A stretch of 10,309 bases of DNA from JBLIAZ01 sp047632015 (GCA_047632015.1 JBLIBC010000081.1:1-10309); one strand, 5' to 3'; counted from the stretch's first letter, positions 1-6,312 are shown. Notes: generated by a model from the letters alone, not told the origin. Numbers and translations are program-made.

Positions 1-14
1 CGAGTAGGCACGGT

Positions 15-59
15 GAACAAGTGAACACCTTTAAGAAATAGAATAATAGGTGAACAACC
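15..59. repeat. 45-bp repeat, copy 1
   Basis: Identical over all 45 bases to 172-216. It starts GAACAAGTGAACACC and ends AGGTGAACAACC. The internal CACCT and AGGTG form a weak 5-bp inverted repeat around an AT-rich centre, so a small hairpin is possible. Confidence 0.9.
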
Positions 60-79
60 GAGGAGGTACGACGAACAAG

Positions 80-175
80 TGAACGGCGAAGCACTCTTGA
101 ACACCTAAAAAATATACAAGAAGTGAAAAATTCGGAAAAGTTAAAATAATGAACAACCGAGGAGGAACGACGAAC
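80..175 (+). repeat. Left copy of a ~97-bp direct repeat flanking the two-gene module
   Basis: This block aligns with 1108-1204 in the same orientation. The best part is a perfect 20-bp match, CGAAGCACTCTTGAACACCT, at 87-106 and 1115-1134. Around it the words AAATA.ACAAGA.GTGAA, TCG.AAAAG, GAACA.CCGA..AGG and ACGAAC align with substitutions. By eye identity is roughly three quarters. The two copies bracket the genes at 278-1074. Confidence 0.75.
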
Positions 176-216
176 AAGTGAACACCTTTAAGAAATAGAA
201 TAATAGGTGAACAACC
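172..216. repeat. 45-bp repeat, copy 2
   Basis: Exact copy of 15-59. It ends 15 bp before the promoter element of the downstream operon, so it could be part of the upstream regulatory region of that operon. Confidence 0.9.
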
Positions 217-231
217 TGGCCAGAAATCAAT

Positions 232-239
232 TAGCTTTG
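232..239 (+). promoter_or_regulatory. Bacteroidota -7 promoter element TAGCTTTG
   Basis: TAGCTTTG fits the TAnnTTTG -7 consensus of Bacteroidota housekeeping promoters exactly. It would start a transcript near 245, giving a leader of roughly 33 nt before the ATG at 278. No TTTG -33 element is visible at the usual distance, where the end of the second 45-bp repeat lies, so the promoter may be weak or activator-dependent. Its position directly after the repeat cluster supports transcription of the two following genes as a unit. Confidence 0.5.
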
Positions 240-277
240 CATCAAATTAAAAGACATCTACCCCTATTCAATTTATT

Positions 278-601
278 ATGACAATAAAAAAAGAAAAACC
301 ATCTGCCGAAGCTAAAGCGCTGTCGCTTTTTTTAATGGCCTACAAATCGACAAGTCCTGTTTTTAAGGAAAAAGCAAAGCGCATCAACAGGCTTTGGGAT
401 CTTGTAGTTGCTGATGAATTAAGTAAGGAGGAATACCTTACTGAAGTCCAAAGTACTTTAAACTCTTACGGTGGTTATTCAGAGGTGATAGAAAAAACAG
501 TCAAATTTTATATTGAAAAGTCTGGGAAATGGAGTTTAAAGGGTGATGATAAATACTGTGCTGATGCTAAGAAAATCGCTGATAAACTACTACAAAAATA
601 A
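278..601 (+). CDS. Small lysine-rich protein of unknown function
   Basis: I do not recognise this 107-residue protein. It has no signal peptide or membrane segment, so it is presumably cytoplasmic. It is lysine-rich (19 Lys and 2 Arg against 16 Asp/Glu, net about +5). The composition suggests mostly helix, with a short aromatic segment near residues 63-85 (YGGYSEV, KFYIEKSGKW) and a helical lysine-rich end. The ATG at 278 follows a -7 promoter element by 38 bp and has no Shine-Dalgarno sequence, as is usual in Bacteroidota. Its stop codon TAA shares its last base with the ATG of the next gene (TAATG at 599-603), so the two are translationally coupled and probably work together. The mildly basic charge here against the strong acidity of its partner is notable. 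A role as binding partner or regulated target of that protein is only inference. Confidence 0.75.
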   Translation: MTIKKEKPSAEAKALSLFLMAYKSTSPVFKEKAKRINRLWDLVVADELSKEEYLTEVQSTLNSYGGYSEVIEKTVKFYIEKSGKWSLKGDDKYCADAKKIADKLLQK

Positions 602-1074
602 TGGCGGAAATTTCAAACAGGGCTTTAATCGGTCGATTGTATTCTTCTGCAGAGCAACACCTTGAGGACACTGAATTCGATTTTGAAAATTGGTCTCAAT
701 GGTACAACGTAGTCCAAGGACTTACTGGACCAGAAAAAATGGTGTATGTGTTAATAAAACTGAACCAATCGGTAACAACTGGGGGATTTAAGCAATTCTT
801 CGAGAAATCATTTGGAATATTTGCTCCCGAAGTAATTCATGTTCTGAACGAAATTAAAGCAACAGCATCTGCCGAAATAGTGTCCAAGTCCTTGAACGTC
901 GTTAATCCAACAGGACTTCTCGATGATGCTTACAAAGAATTCGTATTCAATGTTGAGCTTTCAGAACGACAACAAGTTGAACTGTACTCCATTGACGTGG
1001 AATATGATCAACTACAAGATCAAGAAAATTTAGAAGACCTGCTAGGCGATTATTTACAAGAGCTGATTAAATAA
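601..1074 (+). CDS. DMP19/DUF4375-like acidic protein (putative DNA mimic)
   Basis: This is a 157-residue soluble protein. The segment TTGGFKQFFEKSFGIFAPEV (residues 59-78) resembles the signature of the DMP19/DUF4375 family, in which NGGF.Q.F.N..G precedes a helical acidic domain. The length and the Leu/Asp/Glu-rich C-terminal helices (D..Y..L...E.LEDLLGDYLQEL) also fit. It carries 27 Asp/Glu against 11 Lys/Arg, a net charge near -16. The founding member, DMP19 of Neisseria, is a DNA mimic that binds a transcription factor; most other members have no known role. The gene overlaps its upstream partner by one base, and a large direct repeat begins about 33 bp after its stop. Family membership is my reading from motifs; DNA mimicry here is inferred only from family and charge. 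Confidence 0.72.
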   Translation: MAEISNRALIGRLYSSAEQHLEDTEFDFENWSQWYNVVQGLTGPEKMVYVLIKLNQSVTTGGFKQFFEKSFGIFAPEVIHVLNEIKATASAEIVSKSLNVVNPTGLLDDAYKEFVFNVELSERQQVELYSIDVEYDQLQDQENLEDLLGDYLQELIK

Positions 1075-1107
1075 TTTTCCACGAAAAAACAAAAGATAGT
1101 AAACAAC

Positions 1108-1204
1108 TGAACTACGAAGCACTCTTGAACACCTTTTGAAATAGACAAGATGTGAATATCTCGAAAAAGACACACAGACGAACAGCCGATCAGGTTTAAC
1201 GAAC
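1108..1204 (+). repeat. Right copy of the ~97-bp direct repeat
   Basis: Same orientation as 80-175, about 1028 bp away, with a perfect 20-bp core at 1115-1134 and interrupted matches over the rest. Because one copy lies on each side of the two-gene operon, recombination between them could remove or move the genes as a unit. The finer 45-bp and 33-bp blocks found on the left are not preserved here beyond a diverged GAACAGCCGA..AGG word at 1180-1193. Confidence 0.75.
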
Positions 1205-1278
1205 CATTGAATTTAAAAAAGTAATATCTGTTAACAATAAAAAACCATTCCGATTTACGTGGAAACGTTTAGTTAGTC

Positions 1279-1440
1279 GACATTTCCTTTAATATGGAGA
1301 AATTCATTATAAATTTGGATCATAAAACAGGTGTCTCAAAGTAATATCAATCCGTCCTTGACTTTTTCTTAATTTCTTCAGATCCCCTCTTTTACTTTTT
1401 TAGCTTTAATTCGTTTGATGGAATTTTGACATGAATTCTC
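1279..1440 (-). repeat. Diverged copy of the arfB 3' end plus downstream flank
   Basis: Aligns with 3149-3300 in the same orientation. The non-coding part matches well: 22 of 26 bases at 1279-1304 against 3149-3174, and 19 of 22 at 1311-1332 against the matching stretch ending TAAAAAAGGTG. This copy has about 10 extra bases near 1301-1311. The similarity stops near 1440, and nothing further upstream in arfB is recognisable here. Confidence 0.8.
1349..1440 (-). pseudogene. Remnant of an arfB C-terminus, frameshifted
   Basis: Read on the minus strand, 1425-1396 encodes NSIKRIKAKK, identical to the intact ArfB tail. The frame then shifts because the poly-A run has six A's (1396-1401) instead of seven (3256-3262). 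After this single-base loss, the sequence continues as SKRGDLKKLRK, again close to ArfB (SQRGDLKKLRK). The final residues and the stop codon are altered. Only about the last 30 codons remain; the GGQ catalytic domain is missing. Most differences from the intact copy are synonymous (for example TCC/TCT, ATT/ATC, GCT/GCC, GAT/GAC, CTG/CTC, TTA/CTA, AGA/CGA). The copy therefore diverged while it was still under selection as a protein and broke later. Confidence 0.82.
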
Positions 1441-1483
1441 AAAAGCACTCAACACTAAATACCAGACAAAATCAGTAAGAAAA

Positions 1484-2986
1484 TTATTTCGATTCAAGGT
1501 TAATACTTTGAGGATGTTGAATTACATCGTTTGGGTCGTACTTAAATTTTATGCTCTGCAGTTTTGAGTAGTTAGCTTTTCCGTAGTATTTGGTTTCCCA
1601 ATCATTTATCTCTTTACATGGGTAATTCCTGTAATGACTGTCAATTCCATGTTCTTCAATAATATTCAAAACCTTTGAGAAGGATTTCATAAGCCTTTCA
1701 CCTTTTTTAGGTCTTTCCCAATAAGTTTGAATTTCCGAAAGATATGGTTTGGATCTGTGAGGATAAGCTGAAGCATTCTCAAATTCAGCAGAATCAATTT
1801 TTCCACCAAGCGTATTGATTTGGTATAGCATCCCTGGAGTGGATAGTACCACATTTATGATGTCATCAACACATCCGGAAATATCACTGAAACCATCATA
1901 AAAACCACCTGATGAATTTTTAAAATACAATGGACCAGACCGTCCGTAATATCTTTTTATTGATCTAGCTAATTTCTGTTTTTTACCTAAACTAGTTTTG
2001 TCCATTAACTTCCCTAGGGCTGTAAGCATATCCGAAAGACTTTCACATTTACAGGATTCAAAATTGGTGATCAGAATCACTATCGTTTTATGATTAAGTA
2101 TAAAAGCACTAAAACATGAATCGGGTAAACTTTTTGAAAGTTTAAACCAAGTTTCCATTATTAATTTAGCTCTTTCCAAATCCAAATTGAAAGCTTTAAA
2201 TCTGTATTGTTGGAAAAAAGATGGTGTTTTATGAGTTTTAAATGTCATGCTAGTCACAACGCCGAAGTTTCCATTTCCACCGCCCTTACATGCCCACAAC
2301 AATTCATCATCGTTTTTAGCCTGATAAACGTTTCCATTACCACCCACAAGTGTTAATGCTTCGAGGTGATCACATGTTAAACCAAATTTCCTTGCAAAAA
2401 GACCGTAGCCACCACCAAGCGTAAGTCCCCCAATTGCAACTGTTCCACAGGATCCAGCAGGAAGAATTCTGTTTTTATGAAGTAAAAAGTCGTTCAATTC
2501 GTGAAGTAATGCAGCAGGTCCCACTTTGACCTTGGTTTCCTCCACTAAATCGATAGTGTTCATTAAAGAAAGATTAATCACCAGCCCACCTTCATTAGTG
2601 GAGAACCCTTCAAAAGAATGTCCGCCACTTTTCACAGTAACCTTAAGTTTTTTAATGTTAGCATATTTAATTGCCTGAGCAACACCTTCTGTGTTTTTAC
2701 ATAATGCGATTAAAGCAGGACTCAAGGTTATTCCTTTGTTAAAACCTTGCTTAAGGCTATCGTACTTTGGATTATTTACATCAATAAAAACGACATCATT
2801 TGATGCTAATATATCTTCTAATTCTGTGGTTTCTGGAACCTTAACCAGTTCAGGATCAGGGATCTTCTTTTTTGAATCTGTTGGTTTGATATCTGTAGAG
2901 CACGATAGTACATAAATACTGAGGCCAGAAAGCGCTAATAACCTTATCGCTTCTCTTCTTGAATATGTTTTACGCTTAATATCCAT
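1484..2986 (-). CDS. Exported FAD-linked oxidase, berberine-bridge-enzyme type
   Basis: This 500-residue flavoprotein belongs to the vanillyl-alcohol-oxidase/PCMH superfamily. The FAD-binding domain (about residues 85-250) contains SGGHSF, whose His123 is the expected 8-alpha FAD attachment site, and GSCGTVAIGGLTLGGGYG, whose Cys180 is the expected 6-S-cysteinyl site. The spacing of 57 residues is close to that in known bicovalent enzymes. A substrate domain follows, then a BBE-type C-terminus (YYGKANYSKLQSIKFKYDP, ending HPQSI). Relatives oxidise sugars or alkaloid-type substrates and pass electrons to oxygen; the substrate here cannot be told. I start at the ATG at 2986 because it opens a twin-arginine signal (YSRREAIRLLALSG) followed by Cys29 in a weak lipobox; an upstream ATG at 3082 would bury this signal. 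A near-consensus -7 element (TATTTTG, 3037-3031) lies between the two starts. A folded, cofactor-loaded oxidase exported by Tat fits the family. The gene lies between two copies of the arfB tail. Confidence 0.9.
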   Translation of the reverse strand: MDIKRKTYSRREAIRLLALSGLSIYVLSCSTDIKPTDSKKKIPDPELVKVPETTELEDILASNDVVFIDVNNPKYDSLKQGFNKGITLSPALIALCKNTEGVAQAIKYANIKKLKVTVKSGGHSFEGFSTNEGGLVINLSLMNTIDLVEETKVKVGPAALLHELNDFLLHKNRILPAGSCGTVAIGGLTLGGGYGLFARKFGLTCDHLEALTLVGGNGNVYQAKNDDELLWACKGGGNGNFGVVTSMTFKTHKTPSFFQQYRFKAFNLDLERAKLIMETWFKLSKSLPDSCFSAFILNHKTIVILITNFESCKCESLSDMLTALGKLMDKTSLGKKQKLARSIKRYYGRSGPLYFKNSSGGFYDGFSDISGCVDDIINVVLSTPGMLYQINTLGGKIDSAEFENASAYPHRSKPYLSEIQTYWERPKKGERLMKSFSKVLNIIEEHGIDSHYRNYPCKEINDWETKYYGKANYSKLQSIKFKYDPNDVIQHPQSINLESK

Positions 2987-3106
2987 TCGGTTTTTACTAA
3001 AAATAAGAATAAGCTGGGGAAAGGTTGTAACAAAATAAAGAGAGCGACTAATTATATTTTTCTGCTCAATATTTTTTCTCAAAATAGAGTGAGTTTAGAA
3101 AAAAAT

Positions 3107-3120
3107 CAAGAGCACTTGAA
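3107..3120. repeat. 14-bp dispersed element CAAGAGCACTTGAA, copy 1
   Basis: Identical to 4164-4177. TCAAG and CTTGA form a small inverted repeat around AGCA. It lies in the gap between the oxidase start and the arfB 3' end. A looser relative (TCAAAAGCACTCAA, 11 of 14) sits at 1439-1452, at the edge of the arfB remnant. Confidence 0.55.
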
Positions 3121-3148
3121 AAACCCTTTTGATCAAATTGGAGAGGAT

Positions 3149-3300
3149 GATATTTCATTTAAGGTGGAGAAATTTAGACCATAAAAAAGGTGACAAAATT
3201 TAACATCACTCCAATCCTGGCTTTTTTCGTAGTTTCTTGAGGTCCCCTCTTTGGCTTTTTTTGGCTTTGATTCGTTTTATAGAATTTTTACTGGGTTTGG
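3149..3300 (-). repeat. Intact partner of the duplicated arfB tail
   Basis: Covers the last ~32 codons of arfB and about 57 bp after its stop. It aligns with 1279-1440 as a diverged direct repeat. The matching non-coding flank shows that a chromosomal segment, not only a coding domain, is shared. Confidence 0.8.
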
Positions 3301-3610
3301 AAGCTATTCGTCTTTTGGGGACATGTAGCCCAGCTTTTATGATTTCAAAAAAACGTTCAATGACTTTGGACTTGTTTTGTAGTTGACTCCTGTTATCATC
3401 ACATGAGAGCAAGAGCACTTTTTCGGACGTTAACCGGCTACCTATCTTTTTATATAGCAAAGATTTCTCTCTCCAAACCAATCCTTTTGAACCATACACA
3501 TCAAACGACAAAACCACTTTAGACGACACTTTATTGACGTGCTGCCCTCCTGCCCCAGAACTCCGGATGGCTTTATAGGTTAATTCATTCAGTATGATCG
3601 CTTTATCCAC
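3206..3610 (-). CDS. arfB: Peptidyl-tRNA hydrolase ArfB (ribosome rescue)
   Basis: ArfB (YaeJ) is a codon-independent release-factor homologue. It enters ribosomes stalled at the end of a message without a stop codon and hydrolyses the peptidyl-tRNA. The 134-residue protein has the class I release-factor motif SSGAGGQHVNKVSSKV with the catalytic GGQ at residues 21-23, the RSQ..NK segment of the family, and a strongly basic tail from about residue 98 (KRRIASKPSK to KKLRKKPG) that in ArfB sits in the empty mRNA channel. Length is close to the 140 residues of the E. coli protein. The start codon is GTG at 3610; no in-frame ATG precedes the GGQ domain, and starting here gives the usual short N-terminus. 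It lies 41 bp after the 3652-4140 gene and is probably co-transcribed with it. Its 3' end is duplicated at 1279-1440. Confidence 0.95.
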   Translation of the reverse strand: MDKAIILNELTYKAIRSSGAGGQHVNKVSSKVVLSFDVYGSKGLVWREKSLLYKKIGSRLTSEKVLLLSCDDNRSQLQNKSKVIERFFEIIKAGLHVPKRRIASKPSKNSIKRIKAKKSQRGDLKKLRKKPGLE

Positions 3611-3651
3611 AACAAGTTTTTTTTAAAGTTAAGGTTTTGTTTGAAAAAAAA

Positions 3652-4140
3652 TTAAAGCTCAGACTCCCCCAACACTTCATCAATCATCAAATTGTAATCG
3701 TACTGTAAATCCTCATGTAAGCCAGTTATTTTTTTTCGAACGATTTCTAGTTGCTTATCATAAATGGACATCAATGTGGTATTGTGTTCATAATACCCAC
3801 TCACCTCTTTAACTTTAGAGCAAAAATAAATTAATACCTCTGCTTCCGTCTCCTTGTTTTTGGAATAACGAATGAACTTTTTGGAAATACGTAATGCCTT
3901 CCTTACCCCTTTGTTTATAAAGTAGTAACTGCCCATGTTAATGGATTCAAATTGATCGTCAATTTCATGTTTGATATCTTGGACGTAAGAGCCTTCATCT
4001 TGTTTGTCATAAAGTAGGTAGGTCAAGAGTTCCTTATTTACTTTTTTGTACTTCGTCATCAGCAAACACAACTCAACCACCTCTTCTTTTGTCTTGTCTT
4101 TTAGCTCTGATTTAATCTCTTTTAAAGGTGCTACTTTCAT
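3652..4140 (-). CDS. Conserved uncharacterised Bacteroidota protein
   Basis: A 162-residue soluble protein with no signal peptide or membrane helix, apparently all-helical and rich in Lys and Glu. It resembles a family of short hypothetical proteins in Flavobacteriia that begin MK.AP.KEIK.EL and contain a KELLTYLL segment, an RKALR...K.IRYS..KETE.E.LIYFC block and a final LHEDLQ.DY segment; all of these are present. No function is known to me, and I see no catalytic motif. I prefer the ATG at 4140 (MKVAPLKEIK), which matches the family start; an in-frame ATG at 4164 adds eight residues of AT-rich leader. Upstream lies a divergent gap of 224 bp shared with ndh, and arfB follows after 41 bp. 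This suggests a two-gene operon with a housekeeping role, though a translational function is only a guess. Confidence 0.8.
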   Translation of the reverse strand: MKVAPLKEIKSELKDKTKEEVVELCLLMTKYKKVNKELLTYLLYDKQDEGSYVQDIKHEIDDQFESINMGSYYFINKGVRKALRISKKFIRYSKNKETEAEVLIYFCSKVKEVSGYYEHNTTLMSIYDKQLEIVRKKITGLHEDLQYDYNLMIDEVLGESEL

Positions 4141-4163
4141 GCGGTTAAGATATAAATTAAACA

Positions 4164-4177
4164 CAAGAGCACTTGAA
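4164..4177. repeat. 14-bp dispersed element CAAGAGCACTTGAA, copy 2
   Basis: Exact copy of 3107-3120, here in the divergent region upstream of the 4140 start. Each copy thus lies just upstream of a minus-strand gene, so a regulatory role is possible, but two copies are thin evidence. Confidence 0.5.
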
Positions 4178-4364
4178 ATAATTAAGAATAATAAGCTTTT
4201 TTAAAATAATTACTTGAATAATTTTTCAGTGATTAAACATTAAAATAACGTTTGAGCACCGATAAGGTAATCTTGAATAAAAGACGAGAACATCCATCTT
4301 TTTTAAACCCCTTTCAACACTGTTTTCACGTGCATATTTCTTAAATTTAATGAAAGAAAATTAG

Positions 4365-5636
4365 ATGAATATTCCTGATGTTAGTTTCCCTAGAGTTGTA
4401 GTAATTGGTGCTGGTTTTGCTGGACTAAATCTTGCCAAAGCACTTAATACTAAACAATATCAATTGGTGCTAATCGACAAGAATAATTTTCATACTTTTC
4501 AACCGCTCATGTACCAAGTTGCAACTGCTGGTTTGGAACCTGATTCAATCGCCTACCCTATCAGGAAAAGCTTAAAGGGAGAAAAAAACACCTATTTTAG
4601 ACTTGCATCTGTAACTTCAATTGACAAAAATAAAAAAGTAATTACCAGTGATATTGGCACTCTCCCCTATGATCACCTGATAATTGCTACAGGTGCAACC
4701 AACAATTTTTTCGGAAATAAAAGCATTGAAGATAACGCTGTCCCAATGAAATCATTGGTAGATGCCCTTGATTTACGAAGTAAAATCCTTGGGAATTTTG
4801 AAGCCGCCTTAAACACCAAAGACCTTAACGAAAGGAACGCACTTACTAATTTTGTGATAGTTGGTGCTGGCCCTACAGGTGTTGAATTGGCTGGTGCATT
4901 AGCGGAATTAAAAAATAAGATTTTACCGTTGGATTTCCCTGATTTAGATTTGAGGGAAATGAAAATCAACCTGGTTGAAGCAGCTCCCCGGGTACTGGCT
5001 GCGATGAGTGAAAAATCGTCGAAATCAGCACACAAATATTTACAAAACATGGGGGTAGATATTTGGTTGGAAACTTTTGTAGAAAACTATGAAGGCAAGG
5101 TTGTTAAAACAAGTAAAAGAGAATTTATATCGCACAATTTAATATGGGCTGCTGGAGTTCAAGGTGAATTCCCCAAAGGAATAGAAGCAAAAGACATAGG
5201 GAAAGGTCGTCGGATTATTGTAAACGATTTCCTTGAGATGAAGGGCTATAAAGATATTTATGTATTAGGAGATGCCGCAATTATTGAATCTGAAAGTTAT
5301 CCAATTGGATTGCCTATGTTGGGATCTGTTGCTATGCAACAAGGAGCATACTTAGCTCGACAATTTAACAATTTAGCTAAAAACAAAAAAAAGACGAAGT
5401 TCACTTACAGTGACAAAGGAACAATGGCTACTATTGGTAAAAACAAAGCCGTTGTGGAAATTGATAAGTTTAAGTTTCACGGAATCCTTGCATGGCTGGT
5501 ATGGATGTTTGTGCATTTGATGCTTTTAGTTGGATTCCGGAACAGAGCTATAGTGTTCTTAAACTGGACTTGGAATTACTTTAGGTCAAACAATGGACTT
5601 AGGTTAATTATTAGACCATATCGAAAACGTAATTGA
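4365..5636 (+). CDS. ndh: Type II NADH:quinone oxidoreductase (NDH-2)
   Basis: NDH-2 is a non-proton-pumping flavoenzyme that passes electrons from NADH through FAD to the membrane quinone pool. The 423 residues show the FAD Rossmann fold (VVVIGAGFAG, 11-20, with acidic Asp38), the family segment NFHTFQPLMYQVATAGL (41-57), and a second dinucleotide fold for NADH (VIVGAGPTGVELAG, 164-177). The latter is followed by Glu205 at the end of its second strand, which favours NADH over NADPH. Further on are AAGV, the FAD-binding YVLGDAA (299-305), and the AMQQGAY quinone-site segment (323-329). The hydrophobic C-terminal part (about 373-415, ending in basic residues) is the membrane anchor. Length is normal. 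The ATG at 4365 directly follows a TAG; a purine run (GAAAGAAAA) lies just upstream. The gene converges on the YHS gene with a 38-bp gap. Confidence 0.95.
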   Translation: MNIPDVSFPRVVVIGAGFAGLNLAKALNTKQYQLVLIDKNNFHTFQPLMYQVATAGLEPDSIAYPIRKSLKGEKNTYFRLASVTSIDKNKKVITSDIGTLPYDHLIIATGATNNFFGNKSIEDNAVPMKSLVDALDLRSKILGNFEAALNTKDLNERNALTNFVIVGAGPTGVELAGALAELKNKILPLDFPDLDLREMKINLVEAAPRVLAAMSEKSSKSAHKYLQNMGVDIWLETFVENYEGKVVKTSKREFISHNLIWAAGVQGEFPKGIEAKDIGKGRRIIVNDFLEMKGYKDIYVLGDAAIIESESYPIGLPMLGSVAMQQGAYLARQFNNLAKNKKKTKFTYSDKGTMATIGKNKAVVEIDKFKFHGILAWLVWMFVHLMLLVGFRNRAIVFLNWTWNYFRSNNGLRLIIRPYRKRN

Positions 5637-5674
5637 TTTTTTATTACTTGTTCCTTTTTTTGATCAACTGATCA

Positions 5675-6163
5675 TCATTTTTTCTTCTTGAAACTTTTTT
5701 TCTTGATGTTAACCCAGTTTTTGTTTGCTTGAATTATCAGCTTTTTTGGCCCTTCCTTTAACCATTTTTTTAAAGTATTCTTTCCCCAAGCATTATAAAA
5801 CAAATATAGTTTCCCGTCCCTAATTTCAAAAGTTTCAGGGTCGACACCAACTTTGTCTTCTTTAAGAGCCATTGCGTAGGCGCACCATCCTCCATATTGT
5901 GGAAGGTACTTTTGTGGATTCTCGGCAAACAGGTTTAAGTTTTTGTTCGAGGAAAACTTGTATTTAACTCCTTGATACTTTTTTGCAAACGTCACAACAC
6001 CAACAGTAGCTCCAGATTCGAAATAAGCTACTACGTCATAACCCTCAGCACCATAACCCTCTTTGGTATTATACAATGAACTGTCATCTTTTTTTGGTGC
6101 AATAACCATAGATGAACAAACTAAAAATAATCCTACTAAACTTACTGTTAATAATCTTTTCAT
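5675..6163 (-). CDS. Secreted YHS-domain protein
   Basis: This 162-residue protein opens with a signal peptide (MKRLLTVSLVGLFLVCSSMVIA). Cys16 lies inside the hydrophobic core in a poor lipobox context, so ordinary cleavage after VIA is more likely. The mature part is a YHS-type domain: GYDVVAYFESG (41-51), KYQGVKYKFSS (62-72), NPQKYLPQYGGWCAYAMA (82-99), DPETFEIRDGKLYLFYN (108-124) and a final AN.NW. The domain occurs alone in many secreted bacterial proteins and in metal-ATPases, and metal binding is often proposed; for this stand-alone type no reaction is established. Its single mature cysteine is the one in GGWCAYAMA. Unusually, the protein ends in a lysine-rich tail (IKKKSFKKKK) beyond the usual end of the domain. 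The nearest upstream gene on this strand is 149 bp away. Confidence 0.88.
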   Translation of the reverse strand: MKRLLTVSLVGLFLVCSSMVIAPKKDDSSLYNTKEGYGAEGYDVVAYFESGATVGVVTFAKKYQGVKYKFSSNKNLNLFAENPQKYLPQYGGWCAYAMALKEDKVGVDPETFEIRDGKLYLFYNAWGKNTLKKWLKEGPKKLIIQANKNWVNIKKKSFKKKK

Positions 6164-6312
6164 AAAAAAGTTACTTTGATATTTTGTAAAAGAAAGAAAT
6201 AACTGTCACGAGAGTATTACAATAAAGTGTTTTTTTAATACAATTAATGAAAACCGTTCAAAATTCTGCAAAAAGCATCTATCAAAACTTGGTGCTATAT
6301 CTTATTGACCAA

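Larger units (their letters stand above)
1..216. repeat. Cluster of interleaved GAACAA-rich intergenic repeats
   Basis: This non-coding stretch is built from a few reused blocks. A 45-bp block at 15-59 recurs without a mismatch at 172-216. A 33-bp block at 52-84 recurs at 151-183 with one mismatch, and its right part is also seen at 1-26 (22 of 26 bases), so the cluster probably continues beyond the left edge. The blocks overlap at short shared words (GAACAACC and GAACAAGTGAAC), giving a nearly symmetrical order: 45-mer, 33-mer, unique core, 33-mer, 45-mer. The core (80-175) has a partner downstream at 1108-1204. Spacing and block lengths are irregular and there are no unique spacers, so this is not a CRISPR array. 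No open reading frame covers it. Confidence 0.85.
1075..1483. other. 409-bp gene-free stretch with a repeat and a gene remnant
   Basis: This gap holds the right copy of the direct repeat (1108-1204), about 75 bp of AT-rich sequence in which I see nothing, and a decayed copy of the arfB 3' end with its downstream flank (1279-1440). No intact gene or strong hairpin terminator was found after the two-gene operon. Confidence 0.8.

Noticed and set aside
1..216. CRISPR array or integron attC array
   Set aside because: Repeat lengths and spacing are irregular, blocks overlap each other, there are no unique equal-length spacers, and no convincing attC-type folded pair of core sites can be seen.
2987..3082. 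Oxidase start at the upstream ATG (3082)
   Set aside because: It would place 32 extra residues before the twin-arginine motif and overlaps a probable promoter element.
4350..4364. Five-codon reading frame (ATG...TAG) directly abutting the ndh ATG, possible leader peptide
   Set aside because: The sequence is a plain A-rich leader, and a frame this short arises easily by chance; there is no attenuator-like hairpin.
4673..5050. Minus-strand open frame inside ndh
   Set aside because: Antisense shadow of the NADH-binding domain, with composition unlike a natural protein.
5637..5674. TGATCA-AC-TGATCA palindrome between the converging ndh and YHS genes as a terminator
   Set aside because: The stem could have at most a few AT-rich pairs around a loop of two bases; T tracts are present, but the hairpin is too weak to call.
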